This document shows positions 23,379 through 35,300 of a stretch of DNA of 64,000 bases, one piece after another. The DNA comes from Agrypnia vestita (lineage: Eukaryota > Arthropoda > Insecta > Trichoptera > Phryganeidae). How positions within the stretch are numbered: position 1 is the stretch's first letter; every line of letters starts with the position of its first letter. The position numbers were made by a program, and so were the translations under genes. Location: contig JADDOH010010958.1 in the NCBI GenBank assembly GCA_016648135.1, positions 62,001-126,000 on the forward strand. The letters run 5' to 3'. The notes beneath the pieces were generated by a model, which made no database searches, was not told the DNA's origin, and was given only the letters and a program-made list of their open reading frames with translations.

Positions 23379-26300
23379 CTATTCGTCCTTGACGACATCT
23401 CCCTTTCCTCCGCGAATACGTCCAGTTCTGCGGGCAGCGATGAGACCGATCTTGCGACCAGCTGAGGTTCCTCGCTTGACGGTGGAAGCCTTACCTGAGG
23501 GGCAAAGTTTCATTGAGAACTTACAGAATGACTAATGGTAGACAGAATACTGAATAATCTACATTAAATATCTTTTGATGGTTTTGTCGACATTCAGAAT
23601 TTCTACACGCAGAGTAGAAAATGTCAATCTTTTATTTGAGAAAATCACATGGAATATGCAAGTTTTCTTACATAATCACTGCATTATCATTGATGAATTT
23701 TTTTTAAATAGAGATGCGGACGCGGAATGTGTCGCCTCAATATTCTTACTATTCTCAAACTAGGCCAAAAGCCTTTGCTATGAAAATAGGACTAACTTAC
23801 TGGTGTCCTGGAACGGGGCTCGAACCACCGACCACCAGATCATTAGGCGAGGATCATGGTCACCACACCGACAAGCTACTCAATCGATACAATAAAGATG
23901 AGAAATGTCTTACCAATGTGCTGGTGATTACCACCACCATGGGGATGCTCCACGGGGTTCATGGTAACACCTCTGACCTTAGGCCAGCAGTTCCTCTTCA
24001 CCTTGTACTTGTGGTAGGCACGACCGGCCTTCAGCACTGGTTTGTCCACACGACCACCTCCAGCCACGACACCTGAGATGCAAAATATATTATTAGTCCT
24101 GTGCGCAAGGTGACAAGATTGCCGGTGGTCAACATGGAAATTAATCTTGTGTTGACGTAGCGCATGAAGTGCGTATTCTAAAAATATCTTAAAATTATTA
24201 TAATTCAAACAAGATTTTGTTTTTGACAAATCTATAATCAGTGATACAGTTGCCGGCAAACTTCATGAAATTCTTTGGCTAAGTGGGGGAATGCGCAGAA
24301 GACGAAATTTGGGTCTCGTTGGTAGAAAGGTAGATGCGCAAACGTCCCCCCACTACGCCGCAGAATTTCAAGATGTTTGCCGGCTACTGTACATAAAAAT
24401 AGTTTTTCCCTAATCACTGCATAATACAGCTGTAGACCTTCAAAATATAGTAGAAAGAAAAATCAATGCCATACAATAATTTAGATTATAATGAGGAATT
24501 TGTAATTAGTGTGTAAATGGTATTAAACAGAGTTTTTGAGAGAGCGCAATGTGATGCAGCGTGTACTCACCGACCATGGCCCTGTTGTTGGAGGGCATGA
24601 CCTTCTTGGCTCCTGACGGCAGCTTGATGCGGGTTTTCTTGGTGTCGGGGTTGTGGGCAATGACAGTGGCGTAATTCCCTGAGGCGCGCGCAAGCCGACC
24701 CCTATCTCCGGTCTTCTCTTCCAGGTTGCAGACGATGGTTCCCTCAGGCATGGTGCCTACGGGCATCACATTACCTAGAAACAGAAAATGTTTTATACAA
24801 AGTTAAGTCAAGAACATTAATTTTATTTCACACAAATACAATATTGTACAGAAAGTAATCTAATTTCTACCACATTTATATGTAAAATCTGTAATCAATA
24901 ATAGATTGGTGAGAAAATAATATAAGTATATTATATACGTGGGGTATAAAAACGAAGGCAGCAGTATCCAAAAAAATTTAATGCAGTCGTCGAGGATGAT
25001 TAATTTAGAATGTATTGAATTCAAGATTTTTTTAGGAATTACAGCTTATAAATTTATAGGAAACATGGCTTTGGAAGGGATAGACACATAAAATCTTTAA
25101 TTCAGTTCTACATTCTAAATTAGCAATCCTCAGCGACTAAATTCAAAATATCTTTTTATTTTTTTGGATATTGCTGCCTTTGCTTTTATATCCCACATAT
25201 ATAATACTATTTATATTAAGGCCGATTGTATCAACTTGGATTACAATTAGTTTACAAAAAATTTAAGTCGATGTGTGATTTTTGTCATCAAAATTATTTT
25301 TATTCAATGTTGCAACATTGTAGCGTCGGAATGTACAATTTTATATAAGATGCCACAGATTTTTCCGATGATCGGCTGATTCTATATTCTATGGTACATC
25401 CCTAACAGTAATTTACTTAGAACTTGTACAAATACTTTTGTTGTTGAAAGAAATATTAATTTTCTACATCGAATCTTACATCTGGTATTGATAACTTTTA
25501 TATTTTCATGCTACAAGATAGGTGGATAGGTGACAGGTCATCCGGTGTGAACATTGAAGCGTGACTCTTTCGTAAGCATATATTTTGAAAAGAAATCAAA
25601 ATAAGTTTGCTGGATAAATATTTAATTTTGATTTTTTCCCTCTAATATGTTTCAATAAAAACTAACCCATAAAAACCAAGTTTTTATTATACTCCCTTTC
25701 TCATTTCATAGTTAAAACAGGCTTCGCTCTTACCCTACGAATTGAGCTCGAGTCGGGCGACGCTACAAAATTGATTAATAAAATTTTTCCAAAAATTCAA
25801 AATTATACTATAATTACTAATATTTTTTAACGAAAATTTGTTAGATCATTTTTATTGTCGCCACGAGTCTGCCTGCAAAGTTTCAGCTCGATTCGATCAC
25901 GGGAAAAGGATTAAAAATTATTCCAAAGTTTTTTATTCCAGACAAGCAAGCAGACGCTATGAGTTAAAAGAAAGGGAGTAAAAATCATGCTTCTTGTTCT
26001 CACTGCACGACCCTGGTCTCTTGAATCCCATTTAAATTTCTCACACGCGTAAAGTTTCAAAAATCTGTTCAATCTCTCTGCACATTGACAGCTATGTTTA
26101 CATAAAAGTCATGCTTCAATGTTCCTACTACACGCACCTGGTAGACGATGAGGTAAACACATGTAATGTAGCACCTAATTCCAAAAATCCCCAAAATGAT
26201 TGTATGTGTTTTTGGATTTTATGTTTTTATGGATGAAAACGTGTATTTGAAAAACGTCTTTGCGGTCTTTTTGGAACAAACCCTGATTTTTAACATACAA

Positions 26301-29300
26301 TGACATTAGGGTGATTTTTGCAAGAAACAATATGTTCTGCATGCAGCTGACAAAAAAATTATCCGAAATCTGTTTTAGGGGGTTTTCGAATTAGGTGCTA
26401 CACCTGCCAAAAATCATGCACACCGGCTTAAATGAAATTTTCAGTTTAAACCAACTGTAATCCAAGTTTATACAACAGGCCCTAAACAAAATAACATAAT
26501 TTTTTATTTAGTAGTTTAATTTTAATAGACACTTTTCTTAGCAAAATCTTTTCAATAACATCGGTCAGTTATGTACAAAATGTTAATTTTACGTTGAAAA
26601 CTGTGACTTTTTTGTGAAACTTTGCCGCAGTTTGTTGGTGAACATTACTTTGTGAGCACTACAGCACTTATAAATAGTTAATATTTCCTCAAATTCTAGT
26701 TTTTCAAGGTAATTTGATTAACATATCAATTCATTAAAAATGATATTGCGATTATGAAAATCACACTCATATTTTTGTTTCAAATATATGTCACAAACGT
26801 CCGTCTGTCTGAACCGTGAATTTCTCTTAGCACCAGATAGACAATTTCATTTTTTTCCATAGAACTCTTGAGGCTAATTAAATAATTACAAAATAATATT
26901 TTAACGGGCTTGATTTCTTTTGTGTAACATGGGTCTACCAACAATATACAAAAAATAATAGTCGGCTGCGGATAAACAAATGCAAAAGTACAAGCTAAAT
27001 CTTTTACAACGTGAATACATACCGATTTGGAGGGTGGCCTTCTTTCCGCAGTAGAGGAACTGCCCAGTGTACATGCCTTCGGGTGCGATGAAGAGCTCCT
27101 TGCGCACCTTGAACTTGTACGGGTCACGGAAGTGGACCACAGCAAGAGGGGCACCCCTACCTGGGTCGTGGATTATGTCCTGAAACATGACAAACATTGT
27201 TACAAACTGTCCATTCTTAGGAATGAGGAAGAAACTCGCTATAATTAAGGCAGCTGTGGAGTGTTGTCATATCAAAGCTTACAATGCAAAAATCTTATTA
27301 ATATTAAGCGAGGAATTCACGAACGGACATGCCTGTCATGGGCATGTCTGGGCTATGTCTTATCGTGAATTCTAGGTGACGGGCATGCCCGGCGGGGCTT
27401 AGGCATGTCTAACGTGTATGCTTGCAACGGGAAAGAGAGTGGTGAACGTGCGTAAAATAAATATAAAGTAAAAATTATGAAACATGAACGACAATAAACC
27501 TTTTTGGGAATCATTCATTGCTGCATACAGATCTCATCCTTGTTTGTGGAAGGTTAAGGGCAAACAGTACATGAATAGCGACCTGCGCAATGAAAGTTAA
27601 TAGAAAAATGCAAGGAAAAACTAAATCCTGATGCTGGTGTCTTTTGTGAAAAGAAAATAAGAGTCCATGCGAAATTGCGTCTGTGTCATCGCTCCAGCAC
27701 ATGATCACGCTTGCGTGAATGAGTGATTTGTCCTGTGATTCTGTGCATGCGTGCGGTACAGGCAGACTGATCCAAGCCCGCCGGGCCGCCCACAGACATG
27801 CCCGTTCGTGAATTCCCCACTTTAAGCAATCGCCTGGTTGGTGTTTTACTTAGATTTAAATTATTACTTATTTCTGATCGGTAACATCTGTAGTTATCTG
27901 AATGACCGGCAGACTTGATGGCACACATATGAAATTTTGAATTGAAGGGAACATTTCAATCAGACAAGCGATGTGAAAAACAAAACCATTCATTCGTCAG
28001 AATAAAAAAAGTTACTCATGCGCTACACTATAGTAAAGTTGGCTATTGGAGTGTTTGACATAGTGCAAACTTATTGATTTTTGAGGTGGGAAAGCGGAAT
28101 TTTCAGTTATAATAATGCTTTGACAATTCTTCAATAACAAACGGTTGGACTACGTCCAGTTCTTTACTTAAAACCTATTATTGGCGAATGTATATATTAA
28201 ATTTTTGTGTAAAAACTAACAGACGATAAAGCATTTAGAACTACAGTGAAGTGTGATATTCTGAATAACCAATGCTTAAGTGAACAATCATAACAGTTTT
28301 ACATAATTATTGCTCTCATAAAAATACACAGCAAAATGATTATACATCAGTCCCTCGGTATTCGCTGGGGAAGCATTCCTAATGATTTTCTGTTAGTTGA
28401 TTTGCCAATGAAAAAATCTCTTTTGATAATTTAGAAGTCAGTTTAGTTTTCTCAAGGTAGTCTTTTTCGATGTATTCAATTTCAGGCGGTTTTTTCAGCT
28501 AACTTCATCAATGCATTTAGGCTAAGCTCTACCTCAGAAGACTTGATAATTTCCCATACATCTTCACAATTCAGATCTCCCTAATTCTTTATCCTGTGCT
28601 AGTATTGCAATGCCCTCTAGAACATAATTTAAAGATGACAAAGAAGTGTTATTTGAAATCTCGGGCCAATTTTTACAGAATCAACTTCATTTTTGTACAA
28701 AAGTTCGCAGGAATTTATTAAAAACAGAAAAATATTGAAAAAATTTATCCGTGATACCGGTGGATTATTGTACTAGTATGCATATTAACATCTCTATAAA
28801 AAAAAAGGCCAAAAGTAAAACATTTAAATTTAATATTGCAACATTGTCATCTGAATCAATGGTGTTACTATGGAGCATTTTATTGTCATATATCCTAAAA
28901 GCGCACAAGCACTACTAGCTACTTCTTATTGTTCTTTGATGTACAAATCTATTTGTGTAATATAAGAACATTTTCATAAATCATTAATAAGTATGATGAC
29001 TGTGTACAAGTACTTGAGATTTAATGTTTAACGCCAACCGGTTTCGGAACAATGCCGGATCCTTCATCAGGGCAACTATCTCAAGATACACACTCAAAAA
29101 ATGCAGATTAACAAAACTAATTCATTTTTTTTAAAGTTGAATAATAATTGAAACAAGTAACAAGTTAAACTGTAGGGTGGAATGCAGAATAGGTCAAAAA
29201 GCATATTTATGACAAAAGTTAGGTTAATGTGACAGTATGAGTTGATAGAACTGAATGGAACTAAGAACTCGCAAAGTTTGTAGAACCTATTTAAAACATA

Positions 29301-29508
29301 ATAGAAATTGAGATATCAAGGTAAAAATAAGAGTTTAGAAAACAAAACGATATACGTGGAAACAGCTAACCTTTACGACACCCTTGATGTACCCATGTCT
29401 CTCTGAGAAGTCGAGAGAACGGAGTTTGGGAGCACCCTTCCTTTTCTTTGTGTGGGCTACGAATACGGAACCCGCACCTTTACGCTGGGCACGAATAACA
29501 CGGCCCAT
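23379..29508 (-). CDS. RpL8: Ribosomal protein L8 (uL2)
   Basis: Five coding exons on the minus strand, 29371-29508, 27023-27179, 24571-24774, 23914-24072 and 23379-23494, total 774 nt. They encode 257 residues, the same length as human RPL8. All junctions are GT..AG and in phase; the last three introns split a Gly codon. Family hallmarks are [16 protein letters not shown] at the N-terminus, [69 protein letters not shown] and [13 protein letters not shown]. uL2 is a 60S core protein at the peptidyl-transferase centre and subunit interface; the conserved His in GGGNHQHIG is a known hydroxylation target in human. Poly(A): AATAAA on the minus strand at 23263-23268. The ATG context is preceded by an acceptor (ttttcag, then TCCGTGATTCAAC), so a noncoding first exon exists. 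Introns 1-3 carry many MITEs. Confidence 0.98.
23698..23886 (-). mobile_element. tRNA-derived SINE (copy 2)
   Basis: Inverted copy: a T-rich tail at 23698, then 'aaatagagatgcggacgcgg', the body 'ctatgaaaataggactaact', and a tRNA-like head ending near 23886. It lies in RpL8 intron 4. Confidence 0.85.
24247..24389. mobile_element. 143-bp TA-flanked MITE (CAGTTGCCGGCAAAC ends)
   Basis: The left end CAGTTGCCGGCAAACTTCAT and the inverted right end CAGTAGCCGGCAAACATCTT are flanked by TA on both sides. This is the Tc1/mariner pattern. Intron 3 of RpL8. Confidence 0.85.
24938..25202. mobile_element. Palindromic MITE with GTGGGGTATAAA ends (second copy)
   Basis: acgtggggtataaaaacgaa on the left and 'gcttttatatcccacatata' on the right, with GGCAGCAGTAT/ATATTGCTGCC subterminal. 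Same family as 9606-9852. Intron 2 of RpL8. Confidence 0.8.
25219..26491. mobile_element. Nest of at least four DNA transposons in RpL8 intron 2
   Basis: The outer ends AAGGCCGATTGTATCAACTT and (inverted) TAGGGCCTGTTGTATAAACT enclose three other elements. These are: a hAT-like MITE of the GCGTGCAGTGAG family (about 25545 to 26005, detected by 'taagcatatattttgaaaag' and 'catgcttcttgttctcactg'); inside that, an element with TACTCCCTTTCT..AGAAAGGGAGTA ends (about 25690-25981); and a separate MITE with TGTAGCACCTAATTC ends (about 26168-26402). Confidence 0.65.
27307..27821 (+). mobile_element. PIF/Harbinger element carrying a MADF-domain remnant
   Basis: The ends AGCGAGGAATTCACGAACGG and (inverted) AGTGGGGAATTCACGAACGG align without gaps and are flanked by TTA (27304-27306 and 27822-27824). 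On the plus strand from ATG 27484, [20 protein letters not shown] and then [10 protein letters not shown] read as the start of a MADF (Myb/SANT-like) domain. After a frameshift near 27595, [20 protein letters not shown] continues it. MADF proteins are the DNA-binding partner of Harbinger transposase. It lies in RpL8 intron 1 and is dead. Confidence 0.75.
28348..28700 (-). pseudogene. Likely pogo/Tigger-type transposase remnant
   Basis: The sequence starts with a TIR-like cagtccctcggtattcgctg. On the minus strand it holds broken coding frames ([20 protein letters not shown], then NALMKLAEK). The resemblance to pogo-class transposase C-termini is by general character only. The matching far end was not found. 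RpL8 intron 1. Confidence 0.35.
29035..29085 (-). repeat. Hammerhead-core-like motif in a dispersed repeat
   Basis: The minus strand reads CTGATGA, then AGGATCCGGCATTGTTCC, then GAAAC. CTGANGA and GAAA flank a short stem (GGA/TCC), as in hammerhead ribozymes, but with one extra A before the stem. Flanking ATCTTGAGA and TCTCAAG can pair. Function is doubtful. Confidence 0.35.
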
Positions 29509-29742
29509 GTTGAATCACGGACTGAAAATAAAAGCAGGTTACGATCACAAACGTGTGCAACACTTCAAACAGCACATATTTTGATGGCCGATAAACAATC
29601 GGAACTCAAAACTAGCAGAAACGAATTTTACAAATAAATACTTTAATGATATTAGATTAATTCTTAGCCTAAAATAAAGATGGATTGTTTGAATTAACTT
29701 AAATAATTTAAGATTTTATAAAAATAATGCCGAGGAACATAC

Positions 29743-29775
29743 CGCGTAAAGCAAAGACAATTTAAAAAGAACAGA
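29743..29775 (-). other. Probable noncoding first exon of RpL8
   Basis: On the minus strand a pyrimidine-rich stretch (TTCTTTTTAAATTGTCTTTG) leads to TTTACGCG and a donor GTATGTTC at 29742. This pairs with the acceptor just before the RpL8 start codon at about 29521. Short pyrimidine-rich (TOP-like) leaders are usual in ribosomal protein genes. The transcription start itself is not determined. Confidence 0.5.
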
Positions 29776-30017
29776 TTAAGGTGACGTTAGCCGTAAGTGT
29801 CAGATGTTGCCGAACTTTTTAAAAATTTTAAGGCACATATGTATTGAACGTAAGTGTTTGGTACCAATCTAGTGTTTTCAAAATCTATGGTGAAAATATT
29901 TGACATTTAACATAACCCTAAAAATATTGTTCACTTACGTTAGCCGCAAATTACCCATTAATAGACTAATGATTCTTCGAATAACAAATCCTAAAAGTTG
30001 AAAATAGACTATAGAAA
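29776..30017. promoter_or_regulatory. Divergent promoter between RpL8 and COA1
   Basis: About 250 bp separate the RpL8 leader exon from the COA1 start codon. It contains CGTTAGCCG twice (29785-29793 and 29938-29946). CGTAAGTG occurs three times on either strand (29792-29799, 29849-29856, inverted at 29932-29939). No TATA box is obvious at the RpL8 side. A shared regulatory role is inferred from the position and repetition. Confidence 0.5.
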
Positions 30018-30431
30018 ATGGTGCAAACGATCACGTTAGCCAAAATTGCGGGTGTTGGTGGAGTTATCCTTGCGACGACCGGCTTTGTATTGCAAAGTAA
30101 ATTGAGGAATCAGGTTTATACTAGTGATATGTATAAATCGGCGATGAAGATCTTGCGCGCCCATCCTGGCGCGATTCAATTACTCGGTGAACCAATGAAA
30201 GAAAGGGCTTTCAAAATTGATTACGAAAAAAACTTTTGCGACGGTGTCAACGCCAAATTTCAAATTCCCATTACTGGTCCAAAACAAAAGGGTGTTTATT
30301 ACTTCTGGGCGAATAAAATAGATGATAATTGGATATTTACAAGAGCGGAATTGGGCCTGAACAATGATCCAAGTAGAAGACTTGTTATTATAAAAGACAC
30401 TCAAAATTCATCTAATCAGGAAAGCAGCTGA
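30018..30431 (+). CDS. Cytochrome c oxidase assembly factor 1 (COA1-like)
   Basis: A single-exon ORF of 137 residues. Residues 5-26 (TITLAKIAGVGGVILATTGF) form one membrane-spanning segment close to the N-terminus. The soluble part has the COA1 pattern: MYKSAMKILRAHPGAIQLLG, then P, then KNFCDGVNAKFQIPITGPKQ, then KGVYYFWANKIDDNWIF. Human COA1/MITRAC15 has the same order (HP..A...LG.P, F.D.V.AK..IP.SG.K..G) and similar size. COA1 is an inner mitochondrial membrane factor for COX1 maturation and complex I assembly, related in fold to TIM21. The start codon follows a purine at -3 (aaaATGG). It is transcribed away from RpL8. A possible ATTAAA poly(A) signal is at 30706-30711. The assignment rests on motif pattern, so the symbol is left blank. 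Confidence 0.8.
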   Translation: MVQTITLAKIAGVGGVILATTGFVLQSKLRNQVYTSDMYKSAMKILRAHPGAIQLLGEPMKERAFKIDYEKNFCDGVNAKFQIPITGPKQKGVYYFWANKIDDNWIFTRAELGLNNDPSRRLVIIKDTQNSSNQESS

Positions 30432-30761
30432 AAAATTGTGGTTAATTTTATTTTTATGTTAAAACGACACCGTGTTGTGTAAATGTAGTCAATTCAACCA
30501 TTATGTACATCAAGACGAACATAATCTCCGCAGAAGTCACAAAAGGAGTCATGCTAATCGGATCATCCGGTGTTGCTTAAACTTCAGTGAAGAATATTCT
30601 GGTGACTTGATTGCATGGCAGTGCTGCTTGCCATTTTGTAACAGGTTATTTGGAGATAAAAAAAGAAGGAGAGATTAGAAAGTTTTCTCTGTTCCACGAT
30701 AATTCATTAAACATATAAAAAGATTACATAAAAATATTTGACAATTTAATACTTTATATCG

Positions 30762-31012
30762 AGGTTAGAAATCCAAAAGTGTGTTAGCGATTATTTCGAA
30801 CTTTACAGGAGAGCAAAAAAATGTTGTGTCAACCTGATTTTGTCAATATTTCTTTTATTATCAAACAATTTCCATATATATTTTGGATTAACCAATATGG
30901 AAATCGTTTAATAATAAAGAAACATTAACAGAATCAGATTGACAGAACTTTCTTTTGCTCTCTTGTAATGTTTGAAATACTCACTAAAGCACTTTTGGTT
31001 TTCTATCTTTTC
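30762..31012. mobile_element. Hairpin MITE with AAATCCAAAAGTGTG ends
   Basis: The arms ttagaaatccaaaagtgtgt and the inverted gatagaaaaccaaaagtgct match over about 55 bp, continuing through gagagcaaaa. A central palindrome (ttattatcaaacaatttcca with its inverse) fills the loop. It lies 3' of COA1. Confidence 0.8.
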
Positions 31013-32160
31013 ATTATTTTTTTATATTTCAAAATATATTTTTAACAGAATTCCATTTGATGTCTACTCTATTTTTGCTGTTGAATTTTATACTATAATT
31101 TGTTTTGAATATGAGGCTATCAGGTCATATTTGATACAGCTATAACATTTACAACTGTTTGTTCATGAGAAAATTAAGCTTTGTTAAATCAATGATAAAT
31201 TATTTTGAATCTAAATATTTAACTAGCAGCGTTAATAAAATATCTTGTTTTTCGTGACCAAAATAACTTCTCCCTTAATAAAGGATAATGTTAATATGTA
31301 TGGGCATATACAATGTAATTTTTAGTGAAGTAGTTTTATAAAAAATATTGTGTTATTTAGTTTAGTATACATATAATTATTTATGTACTTTATATACAAA
31401 TATGTATATAGAAATTTAATTCTTTGTTTTAATTAATAAAATACATTTGTTATTTATTAATTATAGTTTTATTTTCTGCACCCTGAGAAGTTTCATTTTA
31501 TAACTCAATAGATCAACATGAATAAGGCAAGATATTCTAAAAATCTTGACAGGTTCCAGGATTTCAATTAGCATTCTTGATGACTTTGTTTCCAGCTAAC
31601 CAGATATAGAAGTTGTTACTAACGCATGTGATCCAACAAAACTACAACATTGACAATTATCAAATTTATCTTTACAATATCGAGGGGAAATATAAATGTT
31701 AGTTGAAATCAACTTTACTTGATTATCTCGACTGCATATTTAATTATTTTTTTAATTAATAAATTGCCCATTAATGAGAGAACAAATGTCGTGTACATTC
31801 GGATAATTTGATATGAGAGGATTTAATTAGGTGTGCAATTTTTAAAAATATATATTTCTCCATTTTGGTTTGAATGTATGTAAAAGTTTTAGCCCCCTAT
31901 AATGATTCATTATAGAAATCAATAAACAAGAACATTTTATTTATCGTTTTTTTGTGTTTAGTTTGTAGAACTCATGTAATGAAATTTAAAATAAATACAA
32001 CTTTAATAATTATAATAATTATAAAGTATACATACTGTTGATACTCACTCGTTTCAGGAAATTTAGAAACATGAGAATAACATATGAATTTATTCATAGG
32101 TGTTTTAAATTCTTTAATGCCAAATCGAAAATAATAATTTATAAAATAACAAGTTTTTAA
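31013..32160. other. Intergenic between COA1 and the zinc-finger gene
   Basis: Very AT-rich DNA with no ORF of coding character and no recognised repeat. Confidence 0.4.
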
Positions 32161-32169
32161 AATTTTGAA

Positions 32170-32273
32170 TTTGGCGCGTTGTTTTACTATTGGTTCTTCG
32201 TGTCGAGTGCGGCTGTCTTCACGCCTATTATTGACATTTTACACATAAAGGTTATGGTTTCATTTGGCGGGAT
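32170..32273. promoter_or_regulatory. Two E2F-like sites upstream of the zinc-finger gene
   Basis: TTTGGCGC (32170-32177) and TTTGGCGGGAT (32263-32273) match the E2F consensus TTTSSCGC or its GGCGGGA variant. The second is about 50 bp upstream of the start codon. Binding and regulation are inferred. Confidence 0.4.
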
Positions 32274-32319
32274 CTGTCGTTCTTCGTAAGCTCTTTCTTC
32301 AGTAGTACAAAAATCTACA

Positions 32320-35300
32320 ATGGAAAATTGTTTACAAAATTTCAAGGAAAAGATTAAAGGTAATTTAAAATATTATATTTTGGTACAATTCCTTGTCTGA
32401 GGCAGGCGTCTATCGAGTGGTTAATACGTGAAATGTCAAATCGTGTGTTTTCCATTCAGCTTAATTTTTGTTTTGTTTAGTTTATTTTGTAAACATCATT
32501 TCTGTAGTATGAAAATTTGAACTTTTTTGTGAAATTGAGTCGAAGATACACGACAGAAACTTGATATTTATTTCGAAAGAATGCTAAAAATAATACGCCT
32601 ATCGCGAATTCGGATGACTCCGTTATTTTAAATTTCTAACTATTTACATACCTACATATTTGATATTTTTATGCGTGTATTAATAAAATATTATGATCTT
32701 TAAATATCATTAATTGAATATTGATATTTAAAAATTACAATGCACGGAAATATTACAATATTTCTGTATATAAATATAATTTATTTACAAAGATTACCTT
32801 TATTACAGCAAATGCAAGCTGTATGAAAAGTGCCTATAAAGCAAAATTATCAGCAATTCCGTTTATTATACGGATTATATGAATATATGTCTGCAAACCT
32901 TTACTTTTTAATCAATTAACTTTGAAAAATGTATGAATTTATAAAGCATTTGTGAGCGTGACACTTAAACAGTTAAATAATTTTAAAACCAATTTATATT
33001 AACAAAAATTATAAAAAGTTTATTAAGTTTTACGCTTTAAATACTGTAAAACAAAAAAAAATAAAGAGAATAAGTAAGCAGAGATAAGATTATAAATTTC
33101 TGGTTCAAAGAACACCATAATTTTATAAAAAAAAAACATACCTTTACTTCTTCGTATTGTTTAGAAACAATTATTAAATTCAAGTCAATTCATTTTTGTC
33201 AATTATTATAAAAGGCATAATCAAATTATCGCATACATGACGCATTATAAAGTTTTTAATAGTTCTTGTTTTTGCTCGGAAGTGAGTTTATGTGTACCTA
33301 CACAACACCGCTGTATTGCTAGCATAAGCAGTACTTTTTGGCCTAGCGGTAATACACTCGCCAAGTAATTAAGTGGTCAGGGGTTTAATTCTTGTCCCGG
33401 GAGACCACAAAATTAGCTTTATTTTCATAGTACAAGTATTTTGCTTAATTTGGAAATAGTAAGAATAATGAATATCAAATCCATAGTTTAGGGCTAATAC
33501 TAGAAAAGTACCAGGAATGTAACATAGACATCTACAACCTATTTGTCAATTTTAAGGCATCTTATGATAGCGTAAACAGAAATGAAATATATAAAGCAAC
33601 GTCCGAATTGGGAATACTGAGTAAGCTGATAAGACTTGTAAGAGCAACAATGAGCCCAACAAGGATTGGTCAAGACTTCTCCAATCCATTCCCAACTCTA
33701 CAATAAGAAGATGCGGAATGTCTCCTATTCAATGTGGCCCCAAAAAAGCTATCTGGGACTCAAACATACTAGAGGCAATATCTTCTTCAAGTTGGTTCAA
33801 CTGCTCATCTATGCAGATGATATTTATATCATCGGACAATCACTCGAAGCTACCTGTGAAGTGTTTGTAGTATTAGAACAAAAAGCAAAGATAATGGGGC
33901 TCGTCATCAATGAAGATAAAACAAAATTGATGATTGCATCTAACACACGTGGTCCAACTTCCCAAACCTTCACGGTTGAAAATTACAGCTTGGAAGTGAT
34001 CAAAAAGTTCACTTACCCGGGCTTCACAGTCACTAGTGACAACGACATAAGAGAAAAAAAGAAAAAGGATAATGGCTGCAAACCGTTGTCACTATGGTCT
34101 TAAAAAACAATTAAGGTTTAAATTAGTCAGGAGAAACACCAAATGTTGTGTAGAATAATTAAAATTTAGTTTTTTTATCTTTTTATTTAATTTTTTTTTT
34201 TTTTTTTTAAATAGAGATGCGAACACGGAATTCGTGTCACATCAATATTCTTACTATTTTCATTTAATTTCAATTTCAATTAAGCTAAATGCTTGTGCTA
34301 TGAAAATAGGACTAACTTGCTTGTCTGGAGTGAGATTCGAACTTGCAACCTTTGGATCACGAGGCGAGAGTCCTAACCACAAGACCAACAAGCTACTCGA
34401 ATAAATATTATATAAATAGTATATATATGAATAAATAAATAATCTGTGAATTTAGTAAAATAACCATTATTATATATTATGCTGTCTATAATATATAATA
34501 TGCTGCTAAATAAGATTTAGTTCAGATGTATAATGTATAATTAAGATCAGATAAATATGGATGTCTGACTTCATAGTTCTCATGAAACATCTTTTTCTTT
34601 AATATATTTGTTAACTCAATGTTATTGTTTAAATTAGGAGATGATGAGTTGTCACCTGCCAAAAGATGGCAATGCGGGCGGTGTTCCCACGTTGAGGAGA
34701 GCGAAGCCAAGTTTGCCAGACATTTGCAGAGTCATCTTGCCGGCCACAGAGCGAGACAGTACAGGAAACCAGGTCTCATCTTCATTCTTATATTATTTTT
34801 ATTCTGTTCCCGTTGTTTCTAGTTTGCAAATAAAATATGATATGAGGAATATAAAAGCAATGCCAGCTAATTCCACTGAGGTAAATACAAAAAATCTGTC
34901 ACTACTCGAGGAAATTTCTCTGGAATCTATGAAACATACATCTTATTGGAACAAAGTTTTTAAAAACCTCCACCACCTCAGTTTTCCTTTTATATATGTG
35001 TATACGTAAATAATTTTTTTACTTTTAAATGTGGATATTGCTGTATTTACTACCAAATAGTGGACATTGCTGTTGTTATTTACATAATTGGAATTTGCTA
35101 TGTTCCCTGTGATGTTTCAGTCTAAAATCGTGACATATCCTTGGGGATTGATTGGTTGAAGTGGATATTGCTACCTTTGCTTTTTACGCTACGTAGATAT
35201 TGCTATCTTTGCTTTTAATAGTGATTTGGAAACATGGTTTTGGAAGGAATTGAGCTTTATTTCCTAAAAAAACACACAATATCTACCTAAATTTCAGGAT

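Noticed and set aside
23714..24259. ORFs of 120 (+) and 127 (-) codons over RpL8 exon 4
   Set aside because: The plus one is SINE plus antisense exon; the minus one is RpL8 exon 4 read through both of its introns. The splice junctions restore the known RpL8 sequence.
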